Notes: a model not told the origin generated them from the letters alone. Shown: positions 12,501 through 23,725, counted from the stretch's first letter. The stretch is 64,000 nt of DNA from Ophioderma brevispina (GCA_023653785.1 JAMKCH010035930.1:1-64000); one strand, 5' to 3'. Numbers and translations are program-made.

Positions 12501-15500
12501 GGCCTTGCATTATGTTCTGTGAAAAAGTGATGGAGCCTTCGATGTACACCAACACCTGTCATTTTAAACAAGAATGCTATTTAGTTTCCGCTCATCCTTC
12601 TCGTCAACAGTTCCGGCCGCATATAGTGTTTGTGGCTTAGTGAATAACCCTGTTATGCTAACCTCATTTGCAAAAGCTTAAAATTCTATCCTACACTTAT
12701 CCTCACATACATTAAGTTCCCCAATTCTTTTTTAAAAAAAGGCTTGTAAAATTATTTTCAGTAAAACCCATGTGAGTAGGTACTGCCCCGCCAGCTGATG
12801 AAGTGGTATTTTAATCGATGCTATTCCTAGTTTTTCTTAGAAATAAGGGAGCGAGAAGCCTCAAAAGCACCCTATCGAACACTCTAAGTTCCCAAACGGT
12901 ACGCACCTGTAGTGGGATATCATACAAAAGCAAAGAGCTATTTGGAGATTGCTGCCCTCTGCATCACAATTCTCGCGGCCTACAGCTCTTTTCTCTCTTT
13001 TCTGGAGCAACGAATTATGAAGATGTACGTCGCCACCTCGTAATTATGATTTCAAAAAGATAAACCAATTGCAAGATCTGAAAGGCATTTTGGAAAAAAG
13101 ACAACAAGTAGTGGAATGGTTAAAAAAAAAATTCTTCCCTTATATCTCATATTCAATTGTCTCATAGCTTTTTCGAGATTACTCGCGAGTTCACTACCTC
13201 GGGACGTTCGCTATTCGAAAATTCTGAAGTCCTTTAACAGGATACTACTTTGTGCAACGTTAAATTAATCGCTTCCATTACACACTTATCAAACATCTGT
13301 TAATATTATTAACCCCATGGTCTTCTCCTCAATACGTTTTCATGTTTACACTATGTTTCTGGCTATGAAGAGAGGCTAGTAGTTATAATGATGTCATAAT
13401 TTGCAGTCCAGACGCCATTTGAATTGAGCAAACTCTATTTAAAATACCACACGCAGCACCATTTGTATACGAATACGAACTGAACATGTACATTGACTAG
13501 AATACGCAAACCATTTCTTGACCCGCATTTCATCTTCTTTCGTCTCTTCTCTATACTTAAAAATGGAACGGGCACGGTCATAGGGGATCATGTCAAATGG
13601 AAGAATGTCGGGTGGCGGGGGGGGACGGGTTCAATCCCGAGCACTTGACCTGCACGGGTACCCTGGTGTTGATGGCTCTTTTTGTTGACATATACGTCTT
13701 GGAAATCTACGTGGAAGAATGTACAATCTCACAATGCTAGTTTGTCAATAAGTCTACTTCCTCACGAGGCCAACAAGATTTCCTCTTCTTTCACTCTCCT
13801 TCGTTCCTTCTTTTAATTTCCCTTTGCTCTCATCTTTGCCTGCATGTATTTTTATCTCTTGCTTTTCATCATCTTCTCTTCCTCTATCTTTGTATTTTGA
13901 GAGAATTGTAATGGTAATCACATAACGTTTTGTATGTCTCACATAGGCGGGAGTTGTTAAAGGTTGCTACAGGATAATATGCAAGCACTTTGAAAAATTT
14001 TGCTAATTTGGAAACCCATAGTACATCGTACTGTAGTTATTTATAAACTTCCACCATACCTTGCCCTTATAATCCGCAAATATAATAGTGCCCTTGTCAG
14101 TTGTTTCTCAATATCCTTTATAGTATTATGAACTATGCTACAACTATCCTTATAGCGCGCACGTGTGGAATTCGGGACGCCATATTGAACCTGATACAAC
14201 GGTTCTCGTTGATACTTGACACATATACTTTAACCTGGTTGTTGATAGTTTAATACCATGGTGGGCATGTTTTCAATCGAATTAATAAATTTGTAGTGGA
14301 TAAAAAAGCCCCAAATTTCTAGTTACCCTATCATATGTGCAGCAAGCACATGATTGGCAGAAATCACAATTCATTCACAGAGTTGGGTAGTTGTCTCATG
14401 TAGCAGTGCAAAGTCCTCTGGTTCCCATTTTTTAAAATTGGACATTGTATATGCCTACTAGTAAATTCATTTCATTTCCTAAGCAGCTAGAAACCAAACC
14501 TTTGAATTTGATGACAGCCCACCCATCACAGTGGATACATTCTTAGTTTCCTTTACACGTATATGGTGATTTGACCCATGGTCTTGATAGTACCATTATT
14601 TGTACAATGCCCCAGAAACACAAGCTTTGATTTTAATCCTGTTTTCTTGTAAGTCCCTGAAACGTGCTTGTTATCTCGGTGCAATGGGCTGTTGTTAAAA
14701 TATTTAGGATCTATTTGATGAATAAACTACCCACAATGTATCCACATGCTGAAAACAGTCATAACCAGAATTTTGTAGGCTATGGAATACCTGTGACAAC
14801 TAACTTGAACTTAAATACTACTTACCATCGTTTCCAGAAATAACCAGTCTCTTTCTTTCCCTTTCCCCATCCCAACTCTTTTGTTCTCCCCTTACTCTTT
14901 TGGCTTTATTCCCGTCTCCTCCTATATATTTTTTATGCCTTCCTTGTGAGAGTAGGAGTCTTACACTTACATGCATAAACTCCCGCACTCAGTTGTGTGA
15001 AAGTAGAATCTTTTCTTCTATTTTGTTCTTAAATTAAGAATGGGATATGTTTGGTTTTCAGGTCATTCAACAAATTGAGTACCGTGCATTAGCGCAGTTC
15101 ATTATTCGCAAATTCAAGACACGTTCTAAATGCAGTAATTTAGTCACTTTTTACATGATTTCACCTGACTTTATAACACCGAAATATATAATTCCCAAGT
15201 GCGTTGTTGCTTCATACGTTTTGTATTACTATGGCCATGTTTATCGACTATATCAGAATATAGGGGCATGGTATATGTTTCATAATCCCTATTGGACCTT
15301 ACCCGCATGCAACAATGCCTATAAGATGTCAACCTGGTTCTTTCCAGTGAACGAAAACGAAGTGCTGGACTTTAGACGCGGATAATTCTTCTTCTGGTTA
15401 TTGTCAAAGATGCTTTTCCTCTCTCCCCTATCTCTTAATTTCTCTTATTTTTCATCTGAATTTTCTATTAAAACTATCATTATATGTGTAATTCTAGTAT

Positions 15501-15740
15501 TTCAACTAAGGGGAAGGCTTCTTATCCGCTATTCGCCTTCCAGTTTTTCCTCCTCCAAATTGCCTTTTCTCTTTGATGTTTTTGTTTTGTTTGCTGTACA
15601 ATACTATGGAAAAAAAATTCCTGAATGTAAGTCACATCATTGACTTTCAGTTTTTGGCTTACCGTATTTTGTTTTTCCTCTCGGCCCTTTCTTCTTCATA
15701 ACACACCGTCCTGCTTGCTTATTGCTTAATTCTATTCTCT
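9576..15740. other. Long stretch without a recognised gene or bounded repeat
   Basis: This is the quietest 6 kb of the window. It holds a 16-base palindrome of AAATTT type near 10279-10295, T9 and A-runs near 11070 and 11242, and a G8 tract near 13617-13625. Open frames of 90, 127 and 112 codons (9972-10244 plus, 11351-11734 minus, 15047-15385 plus) show no domain, no biased composition and no splice context. 14860-14950 and 15690-15780 are pyrimidine-rich. Confidence 0.5.
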
Positions 15741-15751
15741 ATCTTAAATCG

Positions 15752-15790
15752 CTCTCTCTCTCCTCTCTCTCTCTCTCTATATATATATAC
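15752..15790 (+). repeat. CT and TA microsatellite
   Basis: An imperfect (CT)n of about 28 bases runs into (AT)n. It abuts the AT-rich shoulder of the tRNA-like palindrome. Confidence 0.9.
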
Positions 15791-16007
15791 ATCCATCATT
15801 TATTGTTATAGATTGTTATATATATAACTATAGATATTATATATTATATATGAGTCAAGGGTGGCGCTATGCGTTAAGTTAATATAGAATCATAGGTGCT
15901 AAAGGGTAACGCACTACCTCTTGAAGTATTTTTATGTGCCGTTTAGGCCAATAGAAGAACAAGTCATTGGAAAGAAAGAAAGATCGAGTAGAATAAGCCT
16001 CAAAGAG

Positions 16008-16077
16008 CCACTCGCCGGGATCGAAAACCCGGGTCCCCGTTACATTGCAGATGTGATAACCATCTCCACCACGAGTC
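16008..16077 (-). tRNA. tRNA-like sequence (pseudogene or SINE head), left arm
   Basis: On the minus strand the 5' part is GGACTCGTGGTGGAGATGG, and the 3' part is GGGTTTTCGATCC then CGGCGAGTGG. A-box-like TGGTGGAGATGG and a B-box with an extra T (GGTTTTCGATCC) are visible. CTCG/CGAG of the acceptor stem pair. The anticodon arm does not fold cleanly, so I treat this as tRNA-derived and not as a functional tRNA. Confidence 0.55.
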
Positions 16078-16133
16078 CACAACGGCTGAATACTACGTTT
16101 TTGAGTATATAGCTATATAGCTTAGGGCTATAT

Positions 16134-16171
16134 GTGGCGCCGTAACAGCGCCTTTACTGTTACGGCGCCAC
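16134..16171. other. Perfect 15-bp hairpin at the palindrome centre
   Basis: GTGGCGCCGTAACAG, an 8-base loop CGCCTTTA, then CTGTTACGGCGCCAC. It is the only perfectly matched and most GC-rich part of the palindrome. Either it is young, or it is kept paired by selection or by gene conversion. Confidence 0.95.
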
Positions 16172-16231
16172 CTTCATACCCTACAGCTATATAGGCTATA
16201 CCTCAAAAGTAGTATCTACAGGAACCCGTAG

Positions 16232-16302
16232 GACTCGTGGTGTAGATGGTTATCACGCTTGTCATGCACGCAGGTGACCCGGGTTCGATTCGCGGACGAG
16301 TG
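16232..16302 (+). tRNA. tRNA-like sequence (pseudogene or SINE head), right arm
   Basis: The acceptor halves ACTCGT (16233) and ACGAGT (16296) pair over 6 bp. D-arm GTG...CAC surrounds AGATGGTTAT. The T-arm CCGGG/TTCGATT/CGCGG pairs 4 of 5, with a good B-box GGTTCGATT. The anticodon stem CTTGT/GCAGG pairs with two G-U wobbles, but the loop lacks U33, so no reliable isotype can be given. One base is missing between the acceptor and D stems compared with a canonical tRNA. Overall it resembles Val/Asp-type heads used by many tRNA-derived SINEs. Confidence 0.55.
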
Positions 16303-16449
16303 CCTTTCGAGGCTTTCTTCTACTCTGATCTTTCTTTCTTTTCGCAATTGATTGTTCTTCCTTTATAGGCCTAACGGCCATTTAAAAATCACTTCAAATC
16401 GGTATGTGCGTACCCTTTAGCACCTATGATTCATATTATATATATATTA

Positions 16450-17810
16450 TATATTGATAGATATTCGCACAATGTTGTACTGTATGTTTCACAATACATG
16501 CGCTATATAACTATCTTATATCATTCCCGGAATACCTCCAAAAAAGAAATCAATTGTTTTGAAAAAAAAACATCCAGAAATTGAGCTTGTGTTCAAAACC
16601 TGATATAGTCAGATGAGAAATTCTAGTTTAGATAACGCCATTACAGTGCCCATAATGTGATTTCAAATACACGCGTGCGTGCCTTAAAGTACAGAAATCT
16701 TGGCAAGGACGGATGATATGCAGCTTATGTGCACCTATGGCCCGAGTGTAGGGTTTTTTCGTTTTATGTTAAATTATTGGGCAGAGAACCTGACGCTGTG
16801 CATTTTGTAATTGCCACCCATTATACAGATAACGAAGATAACTTAAGGCTGGGGCGTAACAGGGGGGTCGTTGTAGTGTGAAAAATGTGTTTTTCCTCTT
16901 TTTCGTTTAATTTTATCGTTTTCTCCCTTGGCATAATGTTAGGCAGTTTTTATTCTTTGGGATTCCTTTATCTGCCCCTTGGCTTCACTACTATAACGCA
17001 TTCTACCGGAGTATTATCAATCAGTGTTCTCGAAGGAGAGAGAGAGAGAGAGACAATAAAGACTGCGTAGCTAAATACGGAGAGAGATATTGCTTTTTAA
17101 CCCTCCTAACTTTATTTTGTCATTCGCAACTTCTATTCATACCCTATTTTATTGTATTCTCAAGTTCAAGGTTTTGTTTCAGTCTCATTGTTCTATTCAC
17201 AAAAGTTTTTTTTTGGCTGGGTATAATAACCTTCATCCAAACATCTTTTCACCCTAAATCACCTTTGGTAGCTCGACGATTTCTGCATTGCTTTCACAAC
17301 CTTCCACTCTCTTAAATATGATCCTTTCTTTGAGTGGTCCTTGTACATCACTCAGAGTCACCATTAGTTTTTCAAACAAGATTTTTGAAAGTTTAAATAA
17401 TTTTTAAATCCACCAGGATCATCAGAACATTAGCTGATTTCCATACCTGTGGTACATAATGAAAGATTTCCCCCTTTCACATGTTTATAGTGTTCACCTG
17501 TCTCTCTTCATACGTAAACGTTTCTTTTGTGGCTCAAATGGTTCATAACGGTTCGCTTCGCCATAACAATACGCCATGGCCGACGTACCAGCTATCTATA
17601 TACGAGCACACCACGGTGATGTCCCTATACAGGCAGCTTCTAATGGTCGCTCCATTGTGGAACATGAACAACCTGTGACGCGCATATGCAGGTTTCAGTG
17701 CATAATTTCTCACTAAATGCATATTTTAGGACAACACATTTTAGATGGACATTCGATTACAAGAAAGACATCTTAATTTTGTTTGATTAAACAATGTGTG
17801 ACGGCTTTTC
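16450..17810. other. No gene recognised
   Basis: Spacer containing a GA microsatellite at 17035-17053, an A8 run near 16563 and pyrimidine-rich DNA at 17100-17170. Open frames of 61 and 65 codons show no motif. Confidence 0.55.
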
Positions 17811-17900
17811 AATTCAATTCAAATAATTTTTATAAGCATCTTCATTCAGTCATACATTCATTTGATCAAATACATTACAGAAATTAAAGAGATAAATGGG
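17811..17900 (-). mobile_element. Likely 3' tail of a non-LTR retrotransposon, reverse orientation
   Basis: Reverse-complemented it ends ATAAAAATTATTTGAATTGAATTGAA, i.e. a short tandem GAATT tail after an AT-rich 3' UTR. Many I/CR1/L2-like non-LTR elements end this way in animals. No reverse-transcriptase frame is present, so this is at most a 5'-truncated insert. Confidence 0.5.
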
Positions 17901-18598
17901 GTTTTTTTAACGGAATTTTGTAAAGACAATTAATGAAAATGCAGGAGAGGTCATATAAGTCGGATGGACTTGACATGGCCCCACCTTTCCACTCATACAT
18001 AGTTACATTTTAATTTGAGATTACCTCGATAGGACGGGACAAGATTAGAAAGACAAGACACATCAAAGCAGACAAGACAGACGAGACATTGACAATTATT
18101 TTAACAGATAGGTCAACAGAACATATTGATCATAGTGAGCCAACAGAAATGAGAATGCAATGTGTGAAGGTATGCAATTATCACGATGAACAAGAAATAA
18201 AGGAGATAGTGGAAGTCCTCAAGAAAAAGGATCTTTCTCATCAAGGCAAACCACTCCGTGAAAAAAATATTTAGCTTATCCAATGGTACCATCTAATTCC
18301 CTTGTCTGTTTGTTAAAACTTCAATTACGATTGTAAGTCAGTGCCATAAACATATCTTTAACAATTAAAATAGTCTGTAACATAATAAAGTGCAGTGTCC
18401 TTGCTGTTTCTTCGGTTTCAAACACATGTATCCGGTTCTTGACTTGATCTATTTCGTTTGAGTCGTCTATTTAAATCCCTCAAAATTCGAAATTCTCTCT
18501 ACTCAATATTTTCTTTTAAGATCCGAGGACGTACGTGGCCCAATATTTTTATTAGGCAAGCAGTGCAGTAGAATATGTTTAAGAATCCGTGTGCACTC
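17901..18598. other. No gene recognised; GACA-rich patch
   Basis: 18035-18090 has repeated GACAAGA/GACAGAC words. A 61-codon plus-strand frame (18089-18274) is hydrophilic and charged but matches no family I know, so I do not call it. Confidence 0.5.
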
Positions 18599-18876
18599 TT
18601 AATCCTTTGAACACGGCAAGCGACTACAGTCGCTCAACGGTCAAAATTTGTCAATTTTGTTTCAAAAAGGTCAAAATTATTAATTTTCAAGTGCATATTT
18701 AGAATCAGAATGAAAACTGCATCTAAATTAGTCCAAACAAGCCTAGTCTTTGCTGATATTCTTTTTAGATGGCTTTCCAAATGACCTGCAAGCATTTGTG
18801 ACGCCATCCATAAAGCCACTGACATTATTATGTGCTATATTACGTATACAGAATTGGCCCGTGTCGAAAGGGTTAA
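18599..18876. mobile_element. TTAA-flanked MITE (piggyBac-like termini)
   Basis: The element is 18603-18872 between TTAA at 18599-18602 and 18873-18876. The left end is TCCTTTGAACACGGC; the right end reversed is CCCTTTCGACACGGGC, a matching inverted repeat of about 15 bp. TTAA followed by CCCTTT suggests a piggyBac-type non-autonomous element. A diverged relative without clear ends lies at 55893-56100. The 63-codon minus-strand frame inside is not conserved in the relative. Confidence 0.8.
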
Positions 18877-19370
18877 AGCTGTAGACATTGGGTATGATGT
18901 GAGTAACATCTAACAGGCGTCATTGTATGGCCACCTTACGGTGTGGTTTTACAGCGCGGTATTGTCACAGTATCTGTATGTTGGTTCCGCACTACCGACT
19001 AGATCGTCAAGTTGCAATGGTGGCCGTATTGCGATGGCATGGGAGGGGAAGGAATGCATGTGTAAGATATATTCGACTGGTAGGAAACACTTCATTTTCG
19101 ATAAATTATTCATCAGATTATAATTACAATTATATATTGTGTAAAAATTCTAATTACTGATCTAAAAATATGTACCGATGTACATGTGCAATGTCTGTAA
19201 AACACTAAGTTAACTTAATTAATTGAAATATTGCATCACCATTACATAGCGGGTTTACTTCGTATTCAAATATGTATTCAAATTTTAACCTACTTTAGGC
19301 CTTTTATTGAAACCACCACTGTAATGTCACAGATACATTTTCATTTAATTGTACATGTTCTATTGAATGT

Positions 19371-19549
19371 TTTGCTTGCTTGTTTGATTTTGTATGTTAT
19401 GTTGTTATGATTTGTAGATGTTATTTGTTGTTAAGGGGGTACAACATTTTCAGGCTTTTGCTTCCAGTTGTACCTCCTCCATCTTCTTGTGATTGCAATT
19501 ATTCTTTGTGTTTTTTAAATGATGGAAAATAAATGAGTTGAGTTGAGTT
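19371..19549 (+). mobile_element. Likely 3' end of a truncated non-LTR retrotransposon
   Basis: The stretch ends GATGGAAAATAAATGAGTT followed by two more GAGTT units (19535-19549), a polyadenylation-like AATAAA followed by a short tandem tail. This is typical of non-LTR elements that finish in a pentanucleotide repeat. No coding part is present upstream, so the insert is heavily 5'-truncated. Confidence 0.6.
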
Positions 19550-19737
19550 ATAATAACTATCAAAACCACAATATAGCAATTTTCAAACAAACTTAGTAAA
19601 CACAACATCGTATATAGGATTTAAATTTGGCACAGATAACAAGAAGACGAAGCTCCAGAAAATCATGTCTTCCGATTTTTGAACTACCCTTTAGTTGTTC
19701 AATTACTTCAGTGAGAGGCGCTTATTGTTCGACCCCA

Positions 19738-19751
19738 GTTGCCATGACAAC
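19738..19751 (+). promoter_or_regulatory. X-box-like motif, one mismatch
   Basis: GTTGCCATGACAAC, 122 bases upstream of a perfect site. Paired X-boxes at this spacing are worth comparing with cilium-gene promoters, but no gene start is visible. Confidence 0.3.
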
Positions 19752-19872
19752 CGATTTAAAATCCGAGACTCTGGTTTAAATCCGGAATGTCCCAGCGGAT
19801 ATTCTCCCCAAGCGCCAAGTGGTATTTGAGTTACACTTGTTCAAAAATTCAGTCATTCCCCGCCCAAGCGCG

Positions 19873-19886
19873 GTTACCATAGCAAC
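19873..19886 (+). promoter_or_regulatory. X-box-like motif, perfect
   Basis: GTTACCATAGCAAC matches both RFX half-sites exactly (GTTACC, AT, AGCAAC). Confidence 0.4.
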
Positions 19887-19889
19887 AAG

Positions 19890-21175
19890 TGTGAAAATTA
19901 ATACCGATTTTAAAACTCTAGACCTATATGTTGGTATATGACATGTACTGGTGACATTTTAAGAAATGGTTGAGACGTCCTTTGAAATTCTCCAGATAAA
20001 GGGATAACCATTTAATACGCTCGCACGTGTGTGTGACTGTGTGTATGTGTGTGTGCGTTTATGTATATTTTGTTTGATTTTGAAATATAAAATTTTCCTG
20101 CTTTTTTAAGGATTTGAAATGATATGCTTTATTGTTTGGTATTTGCAGTATTAGACTATGCTAGCGTTTTGGTAGGTTGTTTCTTTGTATACTTTTCACT
20201 TCTAGATCATGTTCCGCACAACTAAGCCACCAACTCTATTCAAAATAAATGCGTAATTTGTATGCATGATCAATTGAACATGATTTTCTCTTGAAGTTCT
20301 ATTCAAAGCCATTAGGCGAAAGTAATATATTTCAAACTTTTATTCAAGGATATTAAACATTCATTGTACTAGACGTCATTACCAAAGGAAGTATGTACAA
20401 CGAGTTTGTCGACATTTTCGTACAGATAGAATTCCCACTTGTTCGGTTTCAGGAATAGATAAACATTGCATTTCACCACGAACCAGCTCAAATGCGATAA
20501 TTGCACTTCAAAGAAAACATAAAAATTCTATATAACATATCTTGAGCCATTAAAAGATAGGAAACAAATGGTGTACAGTTTTCTCAAAAAGAAAAAAATA
20601 AGAATGAAAGAACAAAACGAAAAAAAAAATGTTCAAGACTGTAAGGTCATTATCCGCGTGTTAGATCTCTCACAATACAACTAACCTAACTAATAACGAT
20701 ACAAATCATGACGTCATTGAGGGAGCCTAGAATTTGTTTCTTAACTGCAAATGAAGGAAACAGGATATACACGCTCTTAAATTTTTAAAACCAGAGTAAT
20801 TGCTTTGGTTGCGATTTCCGATAATGGGGCGCTACGGTCCATGACCTTTTCAAATTAACACCCTACTCACATTGCCAACTCCCAATCAAGAAACAATTGC
20901 CTCATTTTTTGTCTTCAAAGTTTGGACGATCTACTAGGTTAAACACCAGTACGAACCAACATAACCATATATCATACTGAATCCAAACACACTGAGTCGT
21001 TGAATCATTGAATATGTAGAGAGAAGGTATCCATCGAACGTCTTGTTGCCATTCACTCTTTTGGTATTAACCTCACATAGACTCTATAGGAATTCTATAA
21101 CTTGGGCCAGCGTATCAGTCTGTGGGCGTTTCAAAGAGAGAGAAACCCGATACCCGTTGACGCGGGGCGATTGAT
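19890..21175. other. No gene recognised; TG microsatellite
   Basis: Contains an imperfect (TG)n at 20026-20057 and A-rich runs near 20587-20630. I see no exon-like or terminal-repeat structure. Confidence 0.55.
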
Positions 21176-21515
21176 TTAAAGTGGGTGACCCGATCGACAA
21201 CCTCGTCCCCTGCTTTACTCCATCACTGAGATTTTAATATCAAAAGAAAGTTCTATGTTTTTCTCACTACCCTAGTGAAATTTAAGGCCCGGCAAGTGTT
21301 TCCTTTTGGAGTTATGAACAACGTCACCAAATGTGGCGACCACATTATTTACCAACCCTGTCTGATGGGTCAATTTAGTCCACATTTTACTTATTACTAT
21401 CCAAACAGTTTGACTGATTGAACTCAAAAATTGTAATCAGAAACATTTGGTGATATGCTTCCATAGTTAATGAACACACATCGTGAAAATCGACCATACG
21501 AGCCATCCCCCTTAA
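21176..21515 (-). mobile_element. TTAA-flanked MITE sharing the GGGGACGAGGTTGT block
   Basis: The element is 21180-21511 with TTAA at 21176-21179 and 21512-21515. The ends are AGTGGGTGACCCGATCG and, reversed from the right, GGGGGATGGCTCG. Reverse-complemented it carries AGGGTAGTGAGAAAA, TTTCTTTTGATATTAAAATC and GCAGGGGACGAGGTTGT, aligned with the element at 24466-24781 and partly with 42555-42870. It is non-autonomous. The TTAA target fits piggyBac or Kolobok transposases. Confidence 0.78.
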
Positions 21516-22854
21516 CTGATAGATACTAGATGAAAAAAGACATGCACAATGACCTTAAATATGAGGATGTAAGTCCGTCTGTTCATCCATCCATCCATCA
21601 AACAGACTTAAACTCCAAGAATGATAATATACGGTACATTTTAAGCCACAAAAACAGTTTGTTTGCAACAATGAGGTTAGGTTTTATTATTGGACTGCAA
21701 TGTGATTTGTCTCAGATTGATAGAAAGAAACATTGTTTACAGGTACTCGTTTCCCCTACTTTCTCCATAATATCTTTCTGTTCGGAGAATTAGATTTTGA
21801 TGCTTACTGAAAGTGACTGCATAAATTTATTTTTACAAGCGAATACATTTCATCCTTTCCACCGTTATTTTCATTACTCTTTAGTAACTACACCTCTGCC
21901 GCTTTTGCAGTGCATTTTAAAGTTCAAGTGCAACTTTATCGCATTCAGCACTATAAAATGGGCAATATGAGCAAACCGCGTCATACGCTCGTTTTTTCTA
22001 ACTCGTGATGCGCATGTGTATATGACTCGAGTCGAAGAAGATGACGCGTGAAATGTAATTAGCACCGTTTACAATCATTGTCTGATGGCAATTGCTCTTG
22101 ATTCGATTAAAAGTTCCTCTCAGCCCCTAAGTAACCAGTTTTCATGAATTAGCGCTTTTTGAGGATATGATTATTTAGACTATCAGACGGTAGTGGTGTA
22201 TGAATATTTAGTTCTTGCTAATGCGTCATCAAGTGCACGTTGAATTACTAAGCGTATAAGCACTCGTCAGAATAATCTATGAAAAAATGTTTAACATGAA
22301 TTCAATTTTTTTGAGTTGGTTCTTCAATTACAAGTGTCACTCACTGCTACACTTTTAAGAAATATCTTCAGCTTTATATATAAAAAATGAACACCTTAAT
22401 TCTAGAAAATGACGCATACATATAAAACCACTCATTCAACTAAAAATCTAAAAAAAAAAAAAAAAAAAATATTAACTCTTTATTCCTCCAATTTGGTGAA
22501 CCTAACGGAGATAAATACCATTTTTACAAGTTTCAATTGATTAAAAGGGAAAATAAGATACATGGCCTCTCTTGGATTAAAGGAGTGACACTTACTTATC
22601 TTACATCTATTTTTCAACAAAATCTCTTAATTGACGTTGTTTATCAATAGCAGATGTTTATGTAAACTGTTTGTTATTGGGATAATGCTGTCCTAGCAAT
22701 TTTTTTCAAGTGTCTCAGGCAATTTACCTTTGCTCTTGAATCTGACCTTTAAAGGATGGATTTCAGTTTTTAGCCAAAATAGTCTCTGATTGTATAGTTT
22801 TGAGAGTCTGTATAATATGTCGTGCTTTTTGTACAGTTTTCTGAAGGTAAACTC
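21516..22854. other. No gene recognised; CATC repeat and poly-A
   Basis: (CATC)n near 21585-21599 and an A20 tract at 22450-22469. Open frames of 87 and 63 codons are unremarkable. Confidence 0.55.
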
Positions 22855-23239
22855 TGCACTCTGCGCTCATCAATGAAAAGACAAATTCAGTTGGAAATTT
22901 GGAGAACTGGTGAAATTATTAGAGCAGGAAATTGATACCTCGGAGATGCTCGAGTGAGGGAAACGTGCATTTTCCCTATCCGGCCCTACCCACGGTTAGG
23001 GATTTATTGATAATATGGCACATTTCTATCCAATAAATGTGTTTGACAAAATGTTGCTCGAGTGAATATTACACACATACACACATATTACATACATATA
23101 CTCAACTTTGGTCAGTTGTTCTAAAAAATATAGAAAACATAATTTGTGAGAAATATTTAAAACAACAGATGTAACAGAACAAAAGACTTATATCGTGTAC
23201 AAGCTATCGAGCGAAGCACACACACACACACACACACAA
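22855..23239 (+). repeat. Dispersed 360-bp repeat with CA tail, copy 1
   Basis: Aligns over 22855-23218 with 46210-46578, clearly homologous with small indels. Landmarks: CTCATCAATGAAAAGAC, GAGATGCTCGAGTGA, CCCACGGTTAGGGATTTATT, TGGCACATTTCTATCCAATA and ATCGTGTACAAG. Both copies run directly into a CA microsatellite (here 23217-23239), suggesting the simple repeat is the element's own 3' tail, as in some SINE or non-LTR families. No A/B box was recognised. Confidence 0.85.
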
Positions 23240-23257
23240 ACACAGACTTACCTAACG

Positions 23258-23345
23258 TCCCTAGAGGTAAATCTGACGAGCATCGCAAAAAAGGGAGCTA
23301 GCGTTATCTTTCTTGTTAGATTTAGGGTCAATTTACCCCTATATC
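23258..23345 (+). repeat. Short dispersed repeat, copy 2
   Basis: CCCTAGAGGTAAATCTGAC through TTGTTAGATTTAGGGTCAAT matches the reverse strand of 9484-9575. CCCTAGAGGTAAATC and GATTTAGGG also face each other, so the unit can fold on itself. Confidence 0.7.
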
Positions 23346-23460
23346 AAGGCAGGGGACCGCACCGTGATTATTTCGAAAGTGCATTTAAATGCAGTTAAGT
23401 TTCAATGATAAATTCTGGACGACGATCGTCACCTGCAGGGTCCTGACGGTTCCTAGCTAA

Positions 23461-23725
23461 TATTAAGAGTGAACTCAGAAATAGCAAACTGCTATTGAAC
23501 GTTTTACTGCTATTATTAAGAGTGAACTTAGAAATAGCAAACTGCTATTGAACGTTTTACTGCTATTATTAAGAGTGAACTTAGAAATAGCAAAACTGCT
23601 CTTGAACGTTTCACAGCTAATATTAAGAGTGAAATTAGAAATAGCAAATTGCCATTGAACGTTTCACAGCTATTATTAAGAGTGAACTTGGAAATCGCCA
23701 CACTGCTTATGAACGCTCTAAATCT
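23461..23725 (+). repeat. Minisatellite, five copies of about 53 bp
   Basis: Units start at 23461, 23514, 23567, 23621 and 23674 with TATTAAGAGTGAA. Each contains GAAATAGCAA, TTGAACGTTT and CAGCTA. Copies 1-3 are nearly identical, and 4-5 are more diverged. The period is not a multiple of three, arguing against coding. Confidence 0.95.

Larger units (their letters stand above)
15887..16432. mobile_element. 546-bp foldback element carrying two divergent tRNA-like sequences
   Basis: The outer ends are GAATCATAGGTGCTAAAGGG and its reverse complement. The arms (about 247 and 260 bp) align throughout when one is reversed, with perhaps a fifth of positions differing and small indels. Shared words include GAAAGAAAGAAAGATC, GATAACCATCT, CACCACGAGTCC and GCTATAT. 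Each arm carries one tRNA-like sequence transcribed outward from the centre. The centre (16134-16171) is a perfect 15-bp stem. AT-rich DNA flanks both sides, so a target duplication cannot be read. It could be a head-to-head pair of tRNA-derived SINEs or a foldback transposon that captured a tRNA gene. Confidence 0.85.

Noticed and set aside
13456..13475. AGCACCATTTG as a mir-29-like seed
   Set aside because: Match stops after the seed, and surrounding sequence does not form a precursor hairpin.
13595..13680. GGGTTCAATCCCG as a tRNA B-box
   Set aside because: No A-box, no acceptor pairing and no tRNA-sized partner upstream. It sits next to a G tract.
23461..23725. Five regular repeats as a CRISPR array
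   Set aside because: Units are contiguous 53-bp tandem copies without unique spacers, in eukaryotic-type DNA.
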